Shown here: one piece after another, positions 35,994 through 46,000 of the stretch
Position numbering within the stretch: the first letter of the stretch is position 1
Layout: the number at the start of each line of letters is the position of its first letter
From: Streptomyces sp. HD
Lineage (GTDB): Bacteria > Actinomycetota > Actinomycetes > Streptomycetales > Streptomycetaceae
Direction of reading: 5' to 3'
Length of the DNA: 64,000 nucleotides
Assembly: GCF_028369295.1 (NCBI RefSeq)
Contig: NZ_JAQMYP010000028.1
Location: forward strand, 62,001-126,000
Translations under genes and position numbers: made by a program
Notes under the pieces: model-generated
Told to the model about the DNA's origin: nothing
The model's input: the letters and a program-made list of their open reading frames with translations, nothing else
The model's database searches: none

Positions 35994-37829
35994 ATGGACT
36001 CCCAGACCTCACAGTCATCCCAGGCCCCTCAGCCCTCACAGTCGCCTCGTACGTTCCAGGTCGACCTGCGCGGTCTGGTGGACCTGCTCTCCCACCATCT
36101 CTACTCCAGTCCGAAGGTCTATCTGCGCGAGCTGCTGCAGAACGCCGTCGACGCCATCACCGCCAGACGCGCCGAGGAGCCGGACGCACCCGCGAAGGTG
36201 CGGCTGTACGCCGAGGAGGGCGCCCTGCGGGTCGAGGACTCCGGTGTCGGGCTGACCGAGGCGGATGTACACGACCTCCTCGCGACCATCGGGCGCAGCT
36301 CCAAGCGTGCCGAGGGGCTGCAGGAGGCACGGTCCGACTTCCTGGGGCAGTTCGGCATCGGTCTGCTGGCCTGTTTCGTGGTCGCCGAGCGGATCCGGGT
36401 GGTCAGCCGCAGCGCGCGTACACCGGACGCGGCGCCCGTGGAGTGGACGGCCACGGACGACGGTTCGTACACGGTGCGGACGCTACCGGACGACGCCCGG
36501 CCCGAACCGGGCACCACCGTGCACCTCGTGGCGCGGGCCGGTGCCGCGGAGTGGCTGGCCGAGGACCGGGTGCTGGCGCTGGCGCGGGACTTCGGCTCGC
36601 TGCTGCCGTACGACGTGCGGGTCGGCGGTGAGGCGGTCACCGACCTGCCGGCGCCCTGGGACCGGCCCTACCCCTCCCCCGCCACCCGGAGGGTGGCTCT
36701 GGCGCGGCACTGTCGCGAGCTGTTCGGCTTCACGCCGCTGGACTCGATCGAGCTGGACGTGCCGCTCGCGGGGATCCGGGGCGTGGCGTACGTCCTTCCG
36801 TCGGCGGTCAGCCCGGCCCAGCGGGCGGGTCATCGCGTCCACCTCAAGGGCATGCTGCTGACGGAGCGAGCCGAACAGCTGCTGCCCGACTGGGCGTTCT
36901 TCGTGCGCTGCGTCCTGGACACCGACAGTCTGCGCCCGACGGCGTCGCGCGAGTCGCTGTACGAGGACGAGACGCTGGCGGGCGTACGGGAGGCGCTCGG
37001 CGAAAGGATTCGGTCCTGGCTGACGGGGCTCGCGGCCGGTGATCCGGAACGGCTGGCGGCGTTCCTGTCCGTGCACCACCTGGGGGTCAAGTCCCTCGCG
37101 CGGCACGACGGGGAGATGCTGCGCACGATGCTGCCGTGGCTGCCGTTCGAGACGACCGACGGGCGGCTGTCCCTGGAGGAGTTCGCGCAGCGGCACCCGG
37201 TGGTGCACTTCACGCGGACCGTGGAGGAGTACCGGCAGGTCGCGCCGATCGCGTCCGCACAGGGCGTGGGGGTGATCAACGGCGGCTACACGTACGACAG
37301 CGAGCTGATCGAGGCGCTGCCGTCGGTGCGGCCGGGGACGGTCGTCGCCGAGCTGGACGCGGACACCGTGACCGCCCATCTGGACTCGGTGGACCCGGCC
37401 GAGGAGCTGGCCCTGTCGGGCTTCCTGGCGGCCGCGCGGGCGAAGCTCGACCCGCTGGGCTGCGATGTCGTACTGCGCGCCTTCCATCCGCTGTCCGTGC
37501 CCGCGCTGCACCTGGACGACCGCGCGGCCCGGCACGAGCAGGCCCGCGCGGAGGCCGAGGAGCAGGCCGACGACCTGTGGGCGGGCATCCTCGGCTCGCT
37601 GCGCGGCAGCGTTCCACGCGCGCGTCTCGTGCTCAACCACCTCAACCCGCTGATCCGGCGGATCAGTTCGCTGGGCGATCCGGAACTGATCGGCACCGCC
37701 ACCGAGTCCCTCTACGGGCAGGCCCTGCTGATGGCCCAGCGCCCGCTCCGGCCCGCCGACTCGGCGCTGCTGAACCGGGCCTTCATCGGCCTGCTGGAAT
37801 GGGCCACGAACGGCGAGGGAGGACGCTGA
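35994..37829 (+). CDS. HSP90-family (HtpG-like) chaperone protein
   Basis: A 611-residue GHKL ATPase of the HSP90 type. N-domain motifs are complete: RELLQNAVDA (Glu46 catalytic, Asn50, Asp53), DSGVG (82-86) and GQFGIG (118-123). The middle domain keeps the catalytic-arginine segment TASRESLYED (about residue 318). The length is close to E. coli HtpG (624) but overall similarity looks distant. The chosen ATG has no strong ribosome site. Its stop overlaps the start of the TPR gene (TGATG), so the pair is cotranslated. As I recall, this pair does not lie between recG and the DAK2 gene in S. coelicolor, so it looks like an addition here. Confidence 0.9.
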   Translation: MDSQTSQSSQAPQPSQSPRTFQVDLRGLVDLLSHHLYSSPKVYLRELLQNAVDAITARRAEEPDAPAKVRLYAEEGALRVEDSGVGLTEADVHDLLATIGRSSKRAEGLQEARSDFLGQFGIGLLACFVVAERIRVVSRSARTPDAAPVEWTATDDGSYTVRTLPDDARPEPGTTVHLVARAGAAEWLAEDRVLALARDFGSLLPYDVRVGGEAVTDLPAPWDRPYPSPATRRVALARHCRELFGFTPLDSIELDVPLAGIRGVAYVLPSAVSPAQRAGHRVHLKGMLLTERAEQLLPDWAFFVRCVLDTDSLRPTASRESLYEDETLAGVREALGERIRSWLTGLAAGDPERLAAFLSVHHLGVKSLARHDGEMLRTMLPWLPFETTDGRLSLEEFAQRHPVVHFTRTVEEYRQVAPIASAQGVGVINGGYTYDSELIEALPSVRPGTVVAELDADTVTAHLDSVDPAEELALSGFLAAARAKLDPLGCDVVLRAFHPLSVPALHLDDRAARHEQARAEAEEQADDLWAGILGSLRGSVPRARLVLNHLNPLIRRISSLGDPELIGTATESLYGQALLMAQRPLRPADSALLNRAFIGLLEWATNGEGGR

Positions 37830-40780
37830 TGAGTGAGATCACCGACTTCGACGCACTGCGCCGGGCGATGGCGGAGAACGGCGAGGAGCCGGAGGGTCCC
37901 GCCCGCAACGCGCGCGCGGAGCAGCTGCTCACCGAGGCCGAGAGGCTGAACGTCCCGCTCGCGGTGATCGAGGCGCTCGGACACCAGCTGAAGGTCTACA
38001 ACTACAGCTCCGAGAAGGACAAGATGTTCGTCCCCTTCGCGCGTCTGCTGCGCATGTGGGACGAGCGGCCCGAGGACTTCGACGAGTACGAGACGCATTC
38101 GCTGCACTGGGTCTTCAAGTGGATGTCGTCGGGCATGCTCGACCAGCCGCACGTCCCGCTGGCCTCGATCGAGAAGTGGCTCGGCGAGATGGAGCACCGC
38201 TACCGGCTCGCCGGGCACTCCGAACGCGCCGTGCGTGGCGCCGAGTTCAGCGTCGCCGCGCATGTCGGCGACGTGGCGCGGGCGGAGCGGGCGTACGACG
38301 CCTGGCTGGCGGCCGACCGGGACAGCATGGCCGACTGCCACGCGTGCGAGCTGCACGGGCAGGGCTGGTGGCAGGCGGAGCGGGGCCGGGACAGCGAGGC
38401 GCTGCGGCTGTGGCGGCCGGTCCTGGAGGGCGAGTTCACCTGCGCCCACGAGCCGCACACGGTCCTCGCGTCCTCCCTGACGCCGCTGCTGCGCCTGGGC
38501 CGCGTGGACGAGGCCCGCGCCAACCATCTGCGGGGCTTCAGGCTCGTACGGTCCATGGAGAGCATGCGGGGCGCGTACGCGGACCATGTGGAGTTCTGTG
38601 CGCTGACCGGCAACGAGGCGCGTGGCCTGGAGCTGCTCGCGGAGCGGCCGGCGTACTTCACGGACGACGGGCATCCGCGCAGCAAGCTGGAGTTCATGAC
38701 GGTGGTGGCCCTGCTCATGGACCGCCTGAGCGCGCTCGGTCCGGCCGGCCGGCAGGTGCCGGGTCCGGCGGGCCGTACCTGGACCGCCCGCGAACTCGCC
38801 GCCCACGCGCGCGAGGAGGCCCTCGCCCTGGCCGCGCGCTTCGACGAGCGCAACGGCACGACGTACATCAGCGAGCGGGCACGCGCGCGTATGGCGCGGC
38901 AGCCGCTGGTGGAGCGGCTGCCTCTGGGCGTGCGTACGGCGGCCAGGCCGACGCCGGCGGTGACACCCGTACCGGCTGCGGCGAACGCCCCCGAGGACCC
39001 GGCCGAGCGGCCCGATCTGCCCGCGCTGATCGCCGAGGCGCGGCGGCTGTCGGACACCCTGCAGCCGAACGCCATCGAGGCCTGGGCGGCCGTCTCCCGC
39101 GCCGCCGAGGGCGTCGAGCTGGACGCCCTCGACCGCGCGGAGATCGCCGAGCACCGGGCGATGGACCTGGGCCCCGAGGGCCTCCCCCTGTTCGAGGAGG
39201 CCGCCGAGCTGTACGCGGAGGCGGGCGACCCCGGGGAGGCCCTGGCGGCACACGCGCGTGGAGCGTACGTACGCGCACTCACGGGCGAGGTGTCCGAGGC
39301 CCTCACCACGATCGCCGACCTGTACGACCGGGCCCTGGCGCTGTACGCCGAGGACGGCACGGGCGTACGGCAGACGGCGGCCGTGCTGATGAGCCGGGCG
39401 CGGATCCTAATGCGGGGTGTGCACGAGGCCGGGGAGACGCTCCAGGGGGCCGTCCTGGCCGACGCCGAGACCGCCGCGCGTGAGGTGCTCGCGCTCGTCG
39501 ACGGGTGCACCGAGGACGACGTACGGCTCGCCTCACGGGCCGCCGAGGCGCAGGCGATGCTCGCGGAGCTGGCGGTGCTCACCGGGGACGTGGAGGGCGC
39601 CGCGGTGCTGTTCGGGTGGGCCTCGGAGGCGTTCGTGGGCGCCGGGCTGCCGTGGTTCGCGGTGGAGTACGAGGCCCGGCTGGCCGGGCTGGCGCACCAT
39701 CTCGGCGACATCGCGGAGGCCGAGCGGGCGCTGCGGGCGGCCCTGGAGCACGGCGGGCCGCATCTGGAGGCCCCGGGGCGGGCCCAGCTGCATCTGCAGC
39801 TGGCCGAGGTGCTCGGCGGGCGGGGGCTGTCCGAGGAGGCCGCGGAACACGCCCTGGAGGCGGCGCACTGGGCCGACGAGGCGGGCGAGAGCCGCACGCT
39901 GGGTGCCTGGGCGCGGCACCAGCTCGGCGGGTTCCTGCTGCGGCAGGGCCGGTTCGCCGAGGCCGCCGAGGTGCTGGAGTCGGCGCTGCCGGACCTGTCC
40001 GCCGACACGCACGGCGACGGGGCGGTCGTCCAGACGCAGTGGTGGCTCGGCGACTGTCTGAGCGAGCTCGGCGAACACCGCGAGGCGGCCGAACGCCGGT
40101 TGCAGGCCGCCGAGATCGCCCGGCACTGGCCCGAGCAGCACGACCACGCCACACTCGCCCACCTCGCCGCCGAGTCCCTCGGCCACGCGGGCCTGCTCGA
40201 CGAGGCCGACCGGGCCTACGAGCGCGCGGGCACGCTGTGGCGCACCCTCGGCAACGTCCACGGCCTCGTCCGCTCCCTGCGCGCACGTGCGTGGCTGGCG
40301 CTGCGTGTCGAGGGCCGGGAGGACTCCGCGGCCGAGCTGATGGCGAGCGCGGTCCAGGAGTGCAGGGCGGCGCTGGACGAGGCCGAGGACGAGGAGGCAC
40401 GCGAGCGGGTCGTCGCCGAACTCGGCCACACCCACCGGCAGTTCAGCGACCTCCTCGCGCGGTCCGCGGCCGAGGACGCCGAGGACGAGTCGATCCAGAG
40501 CGTGCTGGAGGAGTCGCTGTCCCAGGTGGCGCAGGCCATCGCGGTGTTCGTCTCCCTCGGCGACGACGCCCTGCACAGCCGTACCGGCGCCGAACTCGCC
40601 GCGGGCTGGCTGGAGGCCGACCTGAGCCGCCCGGCCGAGGCGGCGGCACGCGCGCGTGCGGTGCTAGCGGCGTACGCCGGTGCCGGGGAGGACGACGAGG
40701 CGGCGCAGGAGCGACGGACGGAGGCCGAGCAGATGCTTCAGGTGATGGAGGAACAAGCCGGGGAGCAGGCCAGGGAGTAG
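37829..40780 (+). CDS. Large TPR-repeat protein paired with HSP90-like gene
   Basis: A 983-residue, Ala/Glu/Leu-rich helical protein of tetratricopeptide type; repeat-like helices include AERAYDAWLAADRDSMADC, AEEAADHALE-like arrays and LAELAVLTGDVEGAAVLFGW. The N-terminal 300 residues form a distinct region with MFVPFARLLRMWDERPEDF and DCHACELHGQGWWQAERG. Its ATG lies within the upstream stop (37829-37831). HSP90 proteins in eukaryotes work with TPR co-chaperones; a functional partnership here is inferred from coupling. It converges on the DAK2 gene with a seven-base gap. Confidence 0.85.
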   Translation: MSEITDFDALRRAMAENGEEPEGPARNARAEQLLTEAERLNVPLAVIEALGHQLKVYNYSSEKDKMFVPFARLLRMWDERPEDFDEYETHSLHWVFKWMSSGMLDQPHVPLASIEKWLGEMEHRYRLAGHSERAVRGAEFSVAAHVGDVARAERAYDAWLAADRDSMADCHACELHGQGWWQAERGRDSEALRLWRPVLEGEFTCAHEPHTVLASSLTPLLRLGRVDEARANHLRGFRLVRSMESMRGAYADHVEFCALTGNEARGLELLAERPAYFTDDGHPRSKLEFMTVVALLMDRLSALGPAGRQVPGPAGRTWTARELAAHAREEALALAARFDERNGTTYISERARARMARQPLVERLPLGVRTAARPTPAVTPVPAAANAPEDPAERPDLPALIAEARRLSDTLQPNAIEAWAAVSRAAEGVELDALDRAEIAEHRAMDLGPEGLPLFEEAAELYAEAGDPGEALAAHARGAYVRALTGEVSEALTTIADLYDRALALYAEDGTGVRQTAAVLMSRARILMRGVHEAGETLQGAVLADAETAAREVLALVDGCTEDDVRLASRAAEAQAMLAELAVLTGDVEGAAVLFGWASEAFVGAGLPWFAVEYEARLAGLAHHLGDIAEAERALRAALEHGGPHLEAPGRAQLHLQLAEVLGGRGLSEEAAEHALEAAHWADEAGESRTLGAWARHQLGGFLLRQGRFAEAAEVLESALPDLSADTHGDGAVVQTQWWLGDCLSELGEHREAAERRLQAAEIARHWPEQHDHATLAHLAAESLGHAGLLDEADRAYERAGTLWRTLGNVHGLVRSLRARAWLALRVEGREDSAAELMASAVQECRAALDEAEDEEARERVVAELGHTHRQFSDLLARSAAEDAEDESIQSVLEESLSQVAQAIAVFVSLGDDALHSRTGAELAAGWLEADLSRPAEAAARARAVLAAYAGAGEDDEAAQERRTEAEQMLQVMEEQAGEQARE

Positions 40781-40787
40781 GCCTCGC

Positions 40788-42473
40788 TCACTCCACGCCG
40801 ATGAGCAGCAGCGCCCCTTGCCGCCCGCCCCGGTACACCACCGTGTCGACGGCGAGATACGACTCACGCACGCGTGCTTCGAGGTGCTCGGCGATCGCCT
40901 CCGGCGCCTCGTCGCCGAGGACGAGGGTGACGAGTTCGCCGCCGGCCGCGAGCATGCGGTCGAGCACGGACTCGGCGGTGGCGGTGACGTCCGAGCCGAT
41001 CACGGCCACGTCGCCGTCGACCAGGCCGAGGACGTCACCGGCCTGGCAGATGCCGGCCATGGTCCAGGACTGGCGCTCGGCGACGGCGACCTCGGCGTAG
41101 CGGGTCGCGCCGGCCGCCGAGGTCATCGACACGACGTCCTCGTCGAAGCGGCGCTCCGGCTCGTGCACGGCGAGCGCCGCGATGCCCTGGACCGCCGACC
41201 TGGTCGGGATCAGCGCCACGCGGATGCCCTCCGTGCGGGCCTGCTCGGCCGCGGCGGCCGCCGTGTGGCGCAGGTCTGCGTCATTGGGCAGCAGCACGAC
41301 CTCACGCGCGTGGGCCCGCCGTACGGCCTCGACCAGTTCCCCGCTCGCGGGCGGCTCGCCGGGGCGGGCGAGGACGGTCGTCGCACCGGCCTCGGTGTAC
41401 AGCCCGGCCAGGCCCTCACCGGGCACGACGGCTACGACGCCCCGCTGGACCCGCTCCCGGCTCGGCTGCCGGCCGGTGGTGTGCGCGTCGTCGGCCCCGA
41501 AGTGGGTGATCCGGATCCGGTACGGCCGCCCGGCCTCGACGCCCGCCTCCACGGCGGCCCCGGCGTCGTCGACGTGCACATGTACGTTCCACAGCCCGTC
41601 CCCGCCGACGATCACGAGCGAGTCCCCGAGGCCGTCGAGCCGCTCCCGCAGCCGCGCCACGGCGTCGTCGCCGGCCTCCAGGAGGTAGATCACCTCGAAG
41701 GCGGGACCGCCGTCGCCCACGGCGTCGCCGCACTCCTCGGCGGGGGACGCGCCCCCACCGACGATCGGGTTTGCGTGCGGACCGTCGTCCACGCGCGTGT
41801 GGACGACGGAGAACGCGGCGACCGCCTCCCCCGTGAACGTCTCCACCAGCGCGCCCAGCACCGCCACCAGCCCCCGTCCCCCGGCGTCGACCACCCCCGC
41901 GCGCTCCAGGACCGCCAGCTGCCCGGGCGTCGCCGCCAGTGCCGTACGCGCCCCTTCGTAGGCCGCCCGCGCGACCGCCCCGCAGTCCTCGCCCTCGGCA
42001 TCACCGGCGGCGTCGGCGGCGGCCGAGGCGACCGTGAGGACCGTGCCCTCCACGGGGTGGGCCACGGCCCCGCGGGCGGAGTCGGCGGCCTGCCGCAGGG
42101 CGAGGCGAAGACCGGAACCGTCCGTGTGAGCCGTCTCACCGTCGGCGGCGAGCACCTGGGCCATGCCGCGCAGCAGCTGGGCGAGGATCGTCCCCGAGTT
42201 CCCCCGGGCGCCTATGAGAGCTCCGTGCGCCATGGCGCGGGCGGCGTCCGCGAGGGTGGGTTTCCCGTCGTCGTAGGCGGTGAACACGGCCTCCACGGCC
42301 GCGACCGCCGACTCCACGGTCAGATACAGGTTCGTTCCGGTGTCCCCGTCGGCCACGGGATAGACGTTGATCGCGTCGATGTCCTCGCGCGCGCGACCGA
42401 GCGACTCCAACGCGAGGCCGCACCAGGTGCGCACCGCGAGAGCATCGAAGAATGTCTGCGGCACCTGCGCCAC
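40788..42473 (-). CDS. DAK2/FakA-like kinase-domain protein
   Basis: A 561-residue protein of the YloV/FakA type. The N-terminal DhaL-like domain has INVYPVADGDTGTNLYLT, which binds ATP-Mg, plus MAHGALIGARGNSGTILAQ. Middle and C-terminal domains follow (VAVVPGEGLAGLYTEAGA; VLLPNDADLRHTA). FakA is the kinase of the fatty-acid kinase system in Firmicutes; whether that role holds here is unknown. GTG start 42471-42473 with a perfect AAGGAGG five bases upstream (VAQVPQTFFDAL). The gene next to recG and rpmB matches the core order. Confidence 0.9.
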   Translation of the reverse strand: MAQVPQTFFDALAVRTWCGLALESLGRAREDIDAINVYPVADGDTGTNLYLTVESAVAAVEAVFTAYDDGKPTLADAARAMAHGALIGARGNSGTILAQLLRGMAQVLAADGETAHTDGSGLRLALRQAADSARGAVAHPVEGTVLTVASAAADAAGDAEGEDCGAVARAAYEGARTALAATPGQLAVLERAGVVDAGGRGLVAVLGALVETFTGEAVAAFSVVHTRVDDGPHANPIVGGGASPAEECGDAVGDGGPAFEVIYLLEAGDDAVARLRERLDGLGDSLVIVGGDGLWNVHVHVDDAGAAVEAGVEAGRPYRIRITHFGADDAHTTGRQPSRERVQRGVVAVVPGEGLAGLYTEAGATTVLARPGEPPASGELVEAVRRAHAREVVLLPNDADLRHTAAAAAEQARTEGIRVALIPTRSAVQGIAALAVHEPERRFDEDVVSMTSAAGATRYAEVAVAERQSWTMAGICQAGDVLGLVDGDVAVIGSDVTATAESVLDRMLAAGGELVTLVLGDEAPEAIAEHLEARVRESYLAVDTVVYRGGRQGALLLIGVE

Positions 42474-42651
42474 CTGCGCCTCCTTGAGCTGCCGGCCGTG
42501 GGACGCAGCGTAGACCCAGGGCCGCTCGGCGCCGGAAGAGGGCCGGGAGCGGGCCCCTGAGCAGCCATGGTAGTTTCGTTCCACTGGCGCAGCCGTTGTA
42601 TGCTGCTCCGGTTGCCCGATCCACATCGGGCCGTTCCCCTGGCAGCGCCAC

Positions 42652-42678
42652 TCAGATCTCAGATCCTAGATCTCGATC
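42652..42678 (+). repeat. Short AGATC tandem repeats in rpmB leader
   Basis: CAGATCT, CAGATCC, TAGATCT and CGATCC occur head to tail within 27 bases, 52-78 bases upstream of the rpmB start. This is unusually low complexity for Streptomyces intergenic DNA. The function is unknown; it could form mRNA leader structure. Confidence 0.5.
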
Positions 42679-42729
42679 CCGGCATGCCGGGATTAACCGT
42701 AAGTGCATCTGAAGTCTTTGGAGTGACCC

Positions 42730-42915
42730 GTGGCTGCCAACTGCGACGTCTGCGGCAAGGGGCCGGGCTTCGGCAACAACATCTCGCACTCGCACCGCCG
42801 TACGTCCCGCCGCTGGAACCCGAACATCCAGCGCGTGCGTACCGTGGTCGGCGGGACGCCGAAGCGCGTGAACGCTTGCACCTCGTGCATCAAGGCCGGC
42901 AAGGTCTCGCGCTGA
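42730..42915 (+). CDS. rpmB: 50S ribosomal protein L28
   Basis: Sixty-one residues beginning VAANCDVCGKGPGFGNNI. It keeps both zinc-binding CxxC pairs (CDVC at the start and CTSC near the end), so this is the zinc-containing form; Zur-repressed paralogues lack them. GTG start with GGAG upstream. It diverges from the DAK2 gene. Confidence 0.96.
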   Translation: MAANCDVCGKGPGFGNNISHSHRRTSRRWNPNIQRVRTVVGGTPKRVNACTSCIKAGKVSR

Positions 42916-42956
42916 CGCACAGCTAAGCGCGCGGCCACTGCTGGTTCGCTGCACAG

Positions 42957-42988
42957 AGCCGGTCCACCTGAGGGTGGGCCGGCTTTTT
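42957..42988 (+). terminator. rpmB terminator
   Basis: Twelve-base stem AGCCGGTCCACC / GGTGGGCCGGCT (one G-U pair) with loop TGAG and a TTTTT tail, 42 bases after the rpmB stop. Confidence 0.93.
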
Positions 42989-43070
42989 GCCGTACCTGAC
43001 AACCGGCTGACCCGACCCCGCTCCCCCGACCCCGCTCCCTCCACCACACTGACCTGCCAGAATCCGGGGC

Positions 43071-46000
43071 ATGCGCTTCGGCATCCTGGGCCCCCTGGAC
43101 GTACGCACCGACGACGGCACGCCACTGGACCCCGGCGGACCCCGCCCCCGTGCGCTGCTCTCCCTGCTGCTCCTCGACGCCGGTCACGCGGTGTCCCCGC
43201 AGCGTCTGATCGACGGCCTGTACGGCGCCGAGCCGCCCGCCGGAGCCGCCAACGCCCTCCAGTCGCAGATCTCCCGTCTGCGCAGGCGCCTGGCCCCGCA
43301 CACGGACATCGAGGCGGGGCCGGCCGGCTACCGGATCACCGTTCCGCCCGAATCCGTCGACGCCCACTGCTTCGAACGCCTGGCGCGCGAGGGGCGGGCC
43401 GCGCTCGCCGCCGGTGACCACGCGCGCGTGGCGCGTCTGCTCCGGGAGGCGCTCTCCCTGTGGCGCGGCCCGGCGCTGCCCGACCTGCCGGACACGCACG
43501 CCGAGCGCATCCGGCTCGAAGAGCTCAGGCCGGCCGCCGTCCAGGACCGGATCGAGGCGGATCTGGCACTCGGCGGCGGCTCCGATCTCGTACCGGAGCT
43601 GCGGTCCCTGCTCGCCGCGCACCCGCTCAGCGAGCGGCTGTACGGGCAGTTGATGCGGGCGCTGCACGCGGGAGGGCGGCCCGCGGAGGCGCTGACGGTG
43701 TTCGAGGAGGCGCGGCGGGCGCTCGCGGAGCAGCTGGGGGCCGACCCGTCGCTCGAGTTGTCCGCGCTGCATCTGGAGCTGCTCCAGGGGCAGCACAGCG
43801 AACGCCGAAGCGTCCCCGTCCAGCTCACCCGTTTCGTCGGCCGCGAGGCCGAACTGGCCGAGATCGACTCGGCGCTCGACGGCTCCCGTCTCGTCACGCT
43901 CACCGGCCCCGGCGGCGCCGGCAAGACCCGGCTGGCCATCGAGGTGGCGAGCGGGCACGCCGACGTCTGTTACGCCGAGCTGGCGCCCCTCACCGACGGT
44001 GCGCAGATCCCGTACGCCGTCCTGGTCGCCCTCGGTGTGCGCGACGGCTTCCGGACGCCCGCGACGGACGGCACCGAGCGGCTGTCGGCCGCGCTGGAGG
44101 AGCGCGAGCTGCTTCTCGTCCTGGACAACTGCGAGCATCTCGTGGCGGACGCGGCCCGGCTGGTGGCGCTGCTCCTCGGTGCGTGCCCCGGGGTGCGGGT
44201 GCTCGCCACCAGCCGTGAGTCCCTCGGGATCACCGGTGAGGTGCTGATCCCGGTGCCGCCGCTGCCGCCGGAGCCCGCCGGGCGGCTCTTCCTCGACCGC
44301 GCGCGGGCGGTGCGTCCCGGATTCGAGGGGCACACGCGTGTGGCCGACATCTGCGCCGCCCTGGACGGGCTGCCCCTCGCCATCGAGCTGGCGGCGGCCC
44401 GGTTGCGCACCCTAACCCCGGACGAGCTCGCCGACCGCCTCCACGACCGGTTCCGTCTGCTGTCCCGCGGCGACCGCTCCAAGGCGCCCCGGCATCGCAC
44501 GCTGCGTGCCGTCGTGGAGTGGAGCTGGGATCTGCTGGAGGAGGAGGAGCGGGAGCTCGCGACGCGGCTGACGGTGTTCGCGGGCGGGGCCACCCTGGAG
44601 GCCGTGGAGGCGGTGTGCGCGACGGCGTATCCGGAGGATCTGCTGGCTTCGCTGGTGGAGAAGTCGTTCCTGGAGGTGTCCGAGGGGCGCTACCGGATGC
44701 TGGAGACCATCCGTGCGTTCGCCGCCGGGCAGCGCGTGGACGCCGCCGACGAGCACCGGTGGCGGGACGCCCACGCCGCGTACTTCCGGGCGCTGGCCGA
44801 GCGCGCGGAGCCCTGTCTGCGCGGCGGTGGGCAACTCCCCTGGCTGGCCCGCCTGGACGCCGAGCGGGACAACCTGGACGCGGCCCTGCGGCACCTGGTG
44901 GCCGCCGCACCCGAGGACGCCCTGCGGCTGATGGCGGCCCTGTCGTGGTTCTGGCGGCTGCGTACCCCGCACGGCGAGCAGGTGCCGTTGGCCCGCGCGC
45001 TCCTGGCAGCGGTCGGCGGGACGCCGCCCCCGGGACTGGCCGAGGAGTACGCCCTGTGCCTGATGAACACGGTCACCGGCCGCGGCGACGACCCCGGCGA
45101 ACCCGGCCGCATCGCGCGCGTGGCCGCCCTCATGCACACCATGGACAAGCCGCTGCGGCTCCCGTTCATGATGGTCCTGTGGTCGCTGGCCGCCGGACCG
45201 CTGTACGCCGTGGCCGACGACCTGCTCGCCGTGCAGGTGCGCGGCGAACCGTGGGGCAGGGCGCTGCTGGACCTGGGGCTCGCCTACCGGGACCAGTTCA
45301 CCGGCGACCCCGTGGCCGCCGAGGCCGCCTTCGCGCGCTCGCTGACCGGCTTCCGTGCGACCGGGGACCGCTGGGGCATGGCCAACTGCCTCGATCCGCT
45401 GGGCGGTTTCGCGGGCCGACGGGGCGAGTACGACCGCGCCCTGGAGTTGTTCGACGAGGGGCTGGGGTACGTCCGAGAACTGGACGCACCCGAGGAGACC
45501 TCCGACCTGCTGCGCTCCCGGGCCACCGTGCTGCTCCACCGCGGCGACGCCGAAGAGGCCGCGGGCCACTTCACGCAGGCCGCCGACCTGGCCCGTGAGG
45601 CGGGCGCTCCGGACAAGGTGGCCGCCGCCCGGCGCGGTCTCGGCGACGCGGCCCGGCTGACCGGGGACACCGCCCACGCGCGCGTGCACTACGAAAGCGC
45701 GCTTCAGGCCTGCGCGGCCAACTGGTTCAGTGTGGGCGAGACGGTCCTGATCCTCATCGGCCTCGGCCGCACGGCCGCTGCCGAGGGCGACCTCGACCAG
45801 GCCCGCGGCTGGTTCGCACAGGCCCGCACCCACGCCCTGGACTCGCCCGACGCCCTCGCCCTGGCGGCCGCCGCCGACGCCCTGGCCTCCGTCGCCCCGC
45901 ACCCCGAGCGCGCGGCCGAACTCCTGGGCGCCGCCGAGGGCCTGCGGGGCGCCTCGGCCGAGGGTGACCCCGATGTCGTACGGACTCGGCGGGCGGTACA

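Noticed and set aside
37136..37828. N-terminal extension of the TPR protein reaching into the HSP90-like gene
   Set aside because: Out of frame with the clearly coding HSP90-like gene and of Arg/Gly-rich composition; the coupled ATG at 37829 is a better start.
38200..40152. 650-codon Ser/Ala-rich minus-strand frame inside the TPR gene
   Set aside because: Complementary frame created by GC-rich third positions in the TPR gene; no motif.
35994..40780. Calling the HSP90-like/TPR pair an anti-phage defence system
   Set aside because: No nuclease, toxin, nucleotide-signalling or phage-sensing domain is visible, and no defence genes flank it; only the module itself can be supported.
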